Source: Spirochaetaceae bacterium
GTDB lineage: Bacteria > Spirochaetota > Spirochaetia > SZUA-6 > RPPD01
Assembly (NCBI GenBank): GCA_003818675.1
Contig: RPPD01000026.1
Location: forward strand, 1-11,100
Length of the DNA: 11,100 nucleotides
Reading direction: 5' to 3'
Positions 6,474-11,100 of this stretch are shown piece after piece. The position numbers and the translations under genes are program-made. Under the pieces are notes generated by a model that was not told the origin of the DNA, searched no databases, and saw only the letters and a program-made list of their open reading frames with translations. Numbering within the stretch: the stretch's first letter is position 1; every line of letters begins with the position of its first letter.

Positions 6474-6530
6474 TGGGTTTCCGGAATCAAATCAGTGGGA
6501 AAAAATAGTATACGATTCCGGAAACCTAGG
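6472..6530. repeat. Hairpin E, overlapping the stop codon of the response-regulator gene
   Basis: CCTGGGTTTCCGGAATC (6472-6488) pairs with GATTCCGGAAACCTAGG (6514-6530): 13 perfect bp extending to 17 with one G-T/G-U position, and a 25-base loop. The right arm contains the TAG stop (6526-6528) of the minus-strand response-regulator gene, so that mRNA would end in this structure. It could protect the 3' end or help terminate transcription, but there is no T-run after it in the minus direction. Confidence 0.85.
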
Positions 6531-8595
6531 ACCTTGCGGTTGTGCGTTCACGTTCAAGCAGCCGCGTGAACTCAATCGCAGGCACTGAGCGGCTGAACAG
6601 GAATCCCTGGTATTGCCTGCACCCGTGTTCGCGCAAAAATTCGAGCTGGGCTACATCCTCCACACCCTCGGCTATTATCTCGAACTTCAAGATCTGCGCC
6701 ATGGCTATTATGGTTTTGACAATGGCCTCTGCGTCAGGATCACCAGGCACATCCTGGATGAATGAGCGGTCTATCTTCAAGGTTGTCAGCGGGAACTGCC
6801 TGAGCACGGACAAGGAACTGTAACCTGTCCCGAAGTCGTCAATGGAAATGGAGATGCCCATCTCCGCCAGGCGCCTCATTATCTTTATGGAGTTTTCCGG
6901 GTCACGCATTGCATGGCTCTCGGTAATTTCTATTTCCAGGAATTTCGGGTCCATGCCAGTGGACTGGATTGTACTTGTCAGGGTCTTCAGGAGGTCCCGC
7001 TGACTGAACTGCAAAGGTGACAGGTTGACTGCTATTCTGGACAGCATAAGCCCCTGCTCCTGCCATTTGCGGTACTGCCTGCAGGCCTCATGAAGGATCC
7101 ATTCACCCATGGGAACGATCATCCCGTTTTCCTCGGCCAGTGGGATGAGCTGTCCCGGGCTCACAAGTCCCTTCTCGGGATTGAGCCAATGCACGAGTAC
7201 CTCGGCTCCGAAGACACGGTTCGCGGCGATATTGACAAAAGGCTGGAAATAGAGCCGCAGTTCATCCCTGTCTATCGCCTTTCGCAAGCGGCTTTCTATT
7301 GTCATCCTCTCACGAACCTCGCGATACATTTCTTCACTGTAGAAGCGGAAGTTGTTGACCCCGGCCGCCTTGGCCCTCTGCATGGCGGATTCTGCATCTT
7401 GCAGCACCTTCTGCACCGAGTCGGATTTCTCGTCCACAATGACCACGCCAATACTGGAAGTGATGGCGATTTCCTCCGAAAGCTGCGGGATGCGGATGGG
7501 TTCGCAGACACGGCCCTTTATGCGCAGTACAATGTCCGTAATCTGTTTCAGATGGCGGGCTTCACTCACCAGCAGGAGGAATTCATCCCGGCCGAAGTGC
7601 GCGAGGATGTCGTCCGAACGGATGCACTCTGAAAGGCGTTCAGCTACCTCCATCAGGACCGCATCACCCACAACCATGCCCAAAGCCTGGTTAATCAACT
7701 TGAAACGGTCCAGGTCAATAAATAAAAGTGCTGCCTTATGGCGCTTCCGTGTCTTGATCTGGCGCAGGAGCCTCTCCAGCTGGTCAAGGAGAAGCATCTG
7801 GTTTGGCAAACCTGTAAGGGCGTTGTATATCCTGCGATCAGTGATATCAGTCATGCAGCCTGTTAGCCGTTTCACCCTTCCAGAAATGTCAGGTACAGCG
7901 ATTCCTGTGGTAATGACCCAACGATAGCTGCCGTCACGGTGTATGATGCGCTGCTCCTCCTCAAAGCGTCGCAGCTTTCCATCCTGCATCTTCTTCATGG
8001 CACTGACAATGGAATTGCGATCCGCGGGATGGAGGCGGGAAAACCACATATCAGGGGTGTCTTCAAGCTCGCATGGCTCATAGCCTATGATCTTTTTCCA
8101 GTTGGGGGAATAATAAACCCTGCCTGCGTCCAGTTCCCAGTCCCACAGACCGTCCATGGTTGCCTGTGCAGCCAGGGAATAACGCTCTTCGCTCTGCTTA
8201 AGCGCTTCCTGGGTCTTTTTTAAGGTAATTTGAGTTCTGATACGCGAGCCTATGACTGAAAAATCATAGGGCTTGGTGACATAGTCATTGGCTCCTGATG
8301 TGAGTGCCTTGACCACATGTTCATTGTCCGAGACAGCCGTGAGCATGATCACGGGCAGTTCTATCATGGAATGTCGCCTCCGAATCTCCTCAAGAATGGT
8401 AAAACCATCTGTATCCGGCATCATGACATCCAAAAGAACCAAATCAAGGGGTGTTTTATTCAAAATTTCAAGAGCTTCTTTCCCATTGTTTGCGGAATAA
8501 GCACGATAACCAGCTTTGGCCAATATGGTCATAAGCATGACCAGGTTATCAGCGCTGTCGTCAACAATAAGAATATTTGCCCTGTCCTGATCCAT
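6526..8595 (-). CDS. Response regulator with PAS, degenerate GGDEF and EAL domains (probable c-di-GMP phosphodiesterase)
   Basis: A 689-residue cytoplasmic signalling protein. REC domain 1-125: acidic pair D12/D13, phospho-acceptor D56 in 'LLDVMMP', T86 and K108. PAS/PAC domain about 137-253 ('WDWELDAGRVYYSPNWKKIIGY', 'DGSYRWVITTG'). GGDEF domain about 258-420: the signature reads G-R-D-E-F (335-339), and the nucleotide-binding helix reads 'INQALGMVVGD' instead of the usual NDxxGHxxGD, so cyclase activity is doubtful. EAL domain about 435-682: EVL (465-467), N524, E556, D586-D587, K607, E643 and Q663 are all present, so c-di-GMP hydrolysis is likely. The Arg of EALxR is His469. A start 45 bp further upstream (8640) is possible, but 'MDQDRANILIVDD' is the normal REC opening and GGGAG lies seven bases before the ATG at 8595. 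The partner histidine kinase is not in the window. Confidence 0.93.
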   Translation of the reverse strand: MDQDRANILIVDDSADNLVMLMTILAKAGYRAYSANNGKEALEILNKTPLDLVLLDVMMPDTDGFTILEEIRRRHSMIELPVIMLTAVSDNEHVVKALTSGANDYVTKPYDFSVIGSRIRTQITLKKTQEALKQSEERYSLAAQATMDGLWDWELDAGRVYYSPNWKKIIGYEPCELEDTPDMWFSRLHPADRNSIVSAMKKMQDGKLRRFEEEQRIIHRDGSYRWVITTGIAVPDISGRVKRLTGCMTDITDRRIYNALTGLPNQMLLLDQLERLLRQIKTRKRHKAALLFIDLDRFKLINQALGMVVGDAVLMEVAERLSECIRSDDILAHFGRDEFLLLVSEARHLKQITDIVLRIKGRVCEPIRIPQLSEEIAITSSIGVVIVDEKSDSVQKVLQDAESAMQRAKAAGVNNFRFYSEEMYREVRERMTIESRLRKAIDRDELRLYFQPFVNIAANRVFGAEVLVHWLNPEKGLVSPGQLIPLAEENGMIVPMGEWILHEACRQYRKWQEQGLMLSRIAVNLSPLQFSQRDLLKTLTSTIQSTGMDPKFLEIEITESHAMRDPENSIKIMRRLAEMGISISIDDFGTGYSSLSVLRQFPLTTLKIDRSFIQDVPGDPDAEAIVKTIIAMAQILKFEIIAEGVEDVAQLEFLREHGCRQYQGFLFSRSVPAIEFTRLLERERTTARS

Positions 8596-8612
8596 CGTCT
8601 GCTCCCAACGGG
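8596..8612 (-). promoter_or_regulatory. Ribosome binding site that decides the response-regulator start
   Basis: On the minus strand GGGAGC lies seven bases before the ATG at 8595. It favours this start over the in-frame ATG at 8640, whose extra 15 residues do not resemble a REC domain. Confidence 0.65.
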
Positions 8613-8636
8613 TAATTGGTGTGTTTGACAAATTAC
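8612..8636. promoter_or_regulatory. Inverted repeat in the response-regulator leader
   Basis: GTAATT (8612-8617) and AATTAC (8631-8636) are separated by 13 bases, a dyad just upstream of the response-regulator ribosome binding site. It could be an operator or a small leader hairpin. At six bases per arm in AT-rich DNA, chance is also a reasonable explanation. Confidence 0.3.
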
Positions 8637-8660
8637 ACAACCTTCATAGGGGAACATTTA

Positions 8661-8666
8661 ATTATA
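8661..8666 (-). promoter_or_regulatory. Candidate -10 element for the response-regulator gene
   Basis: A perfect TATAAT on the minus strand, about 65 bp upstream of the 8595 start, within the AT-rich 177-bp gap after the lipoprotein gene. The hexamer 17 bp further up (TATAAA) is a poor -35, so an activator, another sigma factor or read-through from the lipoprotein gene are alternatives. Confidence 0.35.
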
Positions 8667-8772
8667 GGCACTTTTACGATGGTTTTATATACCTGATTAT
8701 ATATATTGCGTACCAAAGCTTAACACATTTAGCCACAGTTGTACAGGTTTTTTTTAGAGAAGACAAAATGCC

Positions 8773-10065
8773 TTATTTCCCGAAAAAAGAGGGATTTACT
8801 GCCCTGTAATCACTGTAATTGCCTGCGTTTGTGGCCCAATCCATGGTCCAGAACGTATCCTCAAGTGTCTTGATCCACGTCGCATCCGGTTCCACAGGCA
8901 AAGACATATCTATCGCGCGATAATGCACTCCTGTAGTCGTGACCATCAGAGCAGGATCCCCAAGGATTACCATGCCCAAAAACCACGAATCACTCCGCTT
9001 GCCATACCGGTTGTACCATGTCTTGTATGCATCTCCCCATGTTCCACGCTTGGACAAGACATCGTAGAATATAAGGGACTGATAGCTCCCGCCCACCTTG
9101 GTGGAGCCAAAAACAGCCAGTGCGTAATTGGTCCTGACAAGATAGGTCATACCCAGGTTTTCCTCGGTAAAACGGGCTGCAGAGCAGTCAAACAGGTTAT
9201 AAAAAAGTCCCCGCAGATCGCGATTGCCGATGTCCAGCGTTGTGACTGGCGAGTATCGTGAGTCCTCTTGAACAAAAAGCGCGCTTGGATAGGAATGGAT
9301 CCATTGGTTCACGAATTCGGCGCTTGCGCCCGTCATATTCATGAAGTATTTGTCCCGCAAGGTTATTGGAGGATTCTCGTCTATTGCAACATTGGAGTAG
9401 ATTCTGGAAAGTCCGAATGAAGAACCGGTCTGAAAGTCATACCAGTCATCGTCTTTAAACAGATATGCCCCGACAGGCAGTGAAAGATCGCCAGTCCTGT
9501 AGGCGTGAAGCTTGCCAAAATAGGCTGTCAGTTCATCCGAACTCCCTATCACACGGGAGACAGAAATCCGGACCTTTATTTCCGAATGCTTGTCAAAAAT
9601 ACCGTCAGAATCACCATCTTCCCAGACACATTCCGGGTCCATCAGGTAAAGATCACACGGGAACTCCTCATTTCCTTTGGAAGCATATTGCTCATACCAG
9701 GCTGCCGGCATACTGCCAACAAGAAACACGCTGTCAGTTGCATTGTTTTTGATGGATTGTGAAATATACTCCCTTAAATCCGCGGCATTTCCGCCTGTCC
9801 AGGACATAACCCGTACATTTATTCCGTCAGAGGCCAAATCAACCCTGTATATGTCCAGTTCGTCTTCCAGTGCAGGGGCGACCCCTTGTTCCACAATAAC
9901 AAGAAGATTCCTGGTACGATCAAATTCTACCTGGAAATCATCATCGGAATTCAGGTAGAGCAATGAGCACGAACTTGACAACACTAAAAACGCTCCAACG
10001 AGCAGAGCCCGACAGAACAGCCTTACAAAGTACGCAGATTGGAATTTCAGGGAAATGGCTTTCAT
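8773..10065 (-). CDS. Gingipain-like (peptidase C25-related) lipoprotein, His motif not seen
   Basis: A 430-residue protein with a signal peptide and the lipobox-like 'VLSSSC', so C33 is probably lipidated. Leu at -4 with Ser at -3 is loose but acceptable in spirochaetes. The rest follows the C25 layout: a Rossmann-like strand 'SVFLVGSMPAAWYE' (112-125), 'PCDLYLMDPECVWEDGDSDGIFDKH' (starting at 136) holding a DxDxDGxxD calcium-loop pattern (150-158), a strand like gingipain 'vGRi' at 'VRISVSRVIGSSDEL' (165-179), 'LHAYRTG', the putative nucleophile region 'LFDCSAARFTEENLG' (C294), 'YALAVFGSTKVGGS' and the family-type ending 'ILGDPALMV' (367-375). The usual His-Gly before the nucleophile is not visible; H257 is the only nearby His. 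It may be a non-catalytic or altered member. No clear ribosome binding site precedes the ATG. Product location: envelope. Confidence 0.6.
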   Translation of the reverse strand: MKAISLKFQSAYFVRLFCRALLVGAFLVLSSSCSLLYLNSDDDFQVEFDRTRNLLVIVEQGVAPALEDELDIYRVDLASDGINVRVMSWTGGNAADLREYISQSIKNNATDSVFLVGSMPAAWYEQYASKGNEEFPCDLYLMDPECVWEDGDSDGIFDKHSEIKVRISVSRVIGSSDELTAYFGKLHAYRTGDLSLPVGAYLFKDDDWYDFQTGSSFGLSRIYSNVAIDENPPITLRDKYFMNMTGASAEFVNQWIHSYPSALFVQEDSRYSPVTTLDIGNRDLRGLFYNLFDCSAARFTEENLGMTYLVRTNYALAVFGSTKVGGSYQSLIFYDVLSKRGTWGDAYKTWYNRYGKRSDSWFLGMVILGDPALMVTTTGVHYRAIDMSLPVEPDATWIKTLEDTFWTMDWATNAGNYSDYRAVNPSFFGK

Positions 10066-10074
10066 CTAATCAAT

Positions 10075-10103
10075 ACTATAATCAATGTCAGATGAGATTT
10101 CCA
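10075..10103 (-). promoter_or_regulatory. Candidate promoter of the lipoprotein gene (near-leaderless)
   Basis: On the minus strand TGGAAA (-35; plus-strand 10098-10103; 4 of 6) and TATAGT (-10; plus-strand 10075-10080; 5 of 6) are spaced by exactly 17 bp. The -10 ends nine bases before the ATG, so the transcript would start only a few bases before the start codon. That would agree with the lack of a Shine-Dalgarno sequence. Confidence 0.4.
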
Positions 10104-10136
10104 TGAAAAGAAGCACAGGTTCCCATCAGGTTTCTC

Positions 10137-10165
10137 TTGCATCCCGCAATACTTTCCCCTACAAT
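10137..10165 (+). promoter_or_regulatory. Candidate promoter of the PilZ membrane-protein gene
   Basis: TTGCAT (10137-10142) and TACAAT (10160-10165) are spaced by 17 bp, giving a leader of about 20 bases before the TTG start. It is divergent from the lipoprotein promoter within the same 128-bp intergenic space. Confidence 0.4.
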
Positions 10166-10180
10166 GTAAATTACAATGAA

Positions 10181-10196
10181 AAGGATTGTATAATTG
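10181..10196 (+). promoter_or_regulatory. Ribosome binding site and TTG start of the PilZ protein
   Basis: AAGGA at 10181-10185, then eight bases, then TTG at 10194. An in-frame TAA lies immediately before the TTG, so the gene cannot start earlier. A start at an internal ATG (10251, 10263) would cut into the first transmembrane helix and lacks such a site. Confidence 0.7.
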
Positions 10197-11100
10197 CCCA
10201 AAAAACCCGCAGTAATAACCATAATCACACTCTGTTTCCTGTTTGCGCCAATGGCTATAATCATGCAGGCCGCTGTTTTCACAAACACTCCAGTCATAGG
10301 ACCATACAATATTTTCCAGAAGCTCGCGGCCACAGACTGGATGGTCATTTTCATATACAGCATAAGTGCAGCCGCGGTATATTCGGTAAAAAAATGGGGC
10401 TGGTATGTTTACATAATCTGTGCAGCTGCCCTTGTCTCGTACAATACCATAGTCTTCATTTTGAGGCCGCAGTATTCCGTTTTTATCATGATTTTATTCA
10501 ACCTTGCGCTCTTTTCAGTTGCCGGCATTTTTTTCCGACGGACTGTAATTGCTCCATATTTTAACCCGGTTCTCAGATGGTGGCAGCAACCCTCCCGCTT
10601 CAGGATAAACCTCTCCATGCAGGTCGGCGATGGTATAGGTGGCAAACCCTCAACATGCGATATCATAGATATTTCGGCAAGCGGTGCATTTGCAGTTTCA
10701 CCTGAGCCTTTGAAGCAAAATGTGAATTACCATCTTGTGATTAAATGCCTTCGTCACACCGCAAGCCTTCAAGGACAGGTGGTGCGTGCGGCTTCCTTCC
10801 ACGGCAGACAGGGGTATGGAATCCGTTTCCTTGAACATAATGTAGCTGTCAGAAAAGAGCTTGAGACGATGTTTCGGGACTTGAAGCGCGCGGGATTATT
10901 GTCACTGGAACGCGTGTCATACAAAGATCCGGTACTTTCCCGCTCTCCTGCACCAAGATACAGGCCGCATATAGATACGCTTATTGCCCTGCCTGCAGGA
11001 GAATACATTGCAAATGTTGTTGACATTTCCAGGGGTGGCTGTCTTCTCGCTGCGGAGAATGGATTCTGTCCGCCCCTTGACCAGACTTGCATGATTACTA
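10194..11100 (+). CDS. Membrane protein with tandem PilZ domains (probable c-di-GMP receptor), 3' end outside window
   Basis: The frame opens after a TAA at 10191-10193, and the best start is TTG at 10194, with AAGGA eight bases upstream. The first in-frame ATGs come later, inside the first membrane helix. About 302 residues are visible. Four hydrophobic segments (about 6-26, 48-64, 71-90, 96-114) are followed by basic residues ('FFRR'). Then comes a first PilZ domain with 'RFRINL' (135-140) and D-I-S-A-S-G (159-164), matching the RxxxR...(D/N)xSxxG c-di-GMP pattern loosely in the Arg part. A second PilZ domain has 'PRYRPHID' and D-I-S-R-G-G (277-282). PilZ domains bind c-di-GMP and alter partner proteins; membrane anchoring suggests an envelope or motility target. 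The ATG-started frame at 10085-10564 overlaps it out of frame and is not the gene. Confidence 0.8.
   Translation, partial: MPKKPAVITIITLCFLFAPMAIIMQAAVFTNTPVIGPYNIFQKLAATDWMVIFIYSISAAAVYSVKKWGWYVYIICAAALVSYNTIVFILRPQYSVFIMILFNLALFSVAGIFFRRTVIAPYFNPVLRWWQQPSRFRINLSMQVGDGIGGKPSTCDIIDISASGAFAVSPEPLKQNVNYHLVIKCLRHTASLQGQVVRAASFHGRQGYGIRFLEHNVAVRKELETMFRDLKRAGLLSLERVSYKDPVLSRSPAPRYRPHIDTLIALPAGEYIANVVDISRGGCLLAAENGFCPPLDQTCMIT

Noticed and set aside
6181..6530. CRISPR array or integron attC sites as an explanation of the repeats
   Set aside because: There are no identical direct repeats with regular spacers, no cas or integrase gene nearby, and no consistent GTTRRRY/RYYYAAC boxes.
6295..6588. Plus-strand 97-codon frame across the hairpin array
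   Set aside because: It runs through both arms of several palindromes and into the response-regulator gene, has no ribosome binding site and no protein-like pattern. The DNA is better explained as stem-loops.
8749..8757. T-run on the plus strand as a terminator
   Set aside because: No GC-rich hairpin directly precedes it, and no plus-strand gene ends there.
8621..8809. Small plus-strand frame between the response-regulator and lipoprotein genes
   Set aside because: It lies in AT-rich leader DNA, runs into the lipoprotein gene, and has no ribosome binding site or motif.
10085..10564. ATG-started 159-codon plus-strand frame at the right end
   Set aside because: His/Cys-rich translation without domains. 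The TTG-started frame from 10194 covers the same DNA and encodes clear membrane helices and PilZ domains.

Overview
This looks like a chromosomal segment from a Gram-negative bacterium of moderate G+C content. It encodes one secreted protein and one lipoprotein. The gene order yebC-ruvC-ruvA-ruvB-queA is a housekeeping arrangement found in many phyla. A spirochaete is my best guess, from the loose lipobox (Leu at -4, Ser at -3) and the membrane/tandem-PilZ c-di-GMP receptor, but no marker settles the taxonomy.

Layout. (1) 1-2031, plus strand: the 3' end of an Mrr-type nuclease-like gene, a calcineurin-like metallophosphoesterase, and an exported metallo-beta-lactamase-fold protein. (2) 2091-6092, minus strand: the tightly overlapping operon yebC > ruvC > ruvA > ruvB > queA (YebC translation/regulatory factor, Holliday-junction resolvase and branch-migration motor, queuosine biosynthesis enzyme). 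Each gene overlaps the next by 4, 8, 4 and 26 bp. queA carries an in-frame insert of about 27 codons built largely from DNA palindromes. (3) 6093-6525: the yebC promoter region plus an almost continuous run of stem-loops (6181-6530), the most unusual non-coding structure in the window. (4) 6526-8595, minus strand: a REC-PAS-GGDEF-EAL response regulator, probably a c-di-GMP phosphodiesterase with a degenerate GGDEF domain. (5) 8773-10065, minus strand: a gingipain (C25)-like lipoprotein with a putative catalytic Cys but no HG motif. (6) 10194-11100, plus strand: a TTG-started four-helix membrane protein with two PilZ domains, running off the window.

How the parts fit. The ruvCAB genes with yebC and queA form a co-translated DNA-repair/translation-quality unit. 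The right-hand third looks like a c-di-GMP neighbourhood: a phosphodiesterase response regulator and a membrane PilZ receptor on either side of a cell-envelope lipoprotein. No tRNA, rRNA, CRISPR array, IS element or convincing rho-independent terminator was seen. The two best candidates for something undescribed are the hairpin array at 6181-6530 and the palindromic in-frame insert in queA at about 3045-3125.
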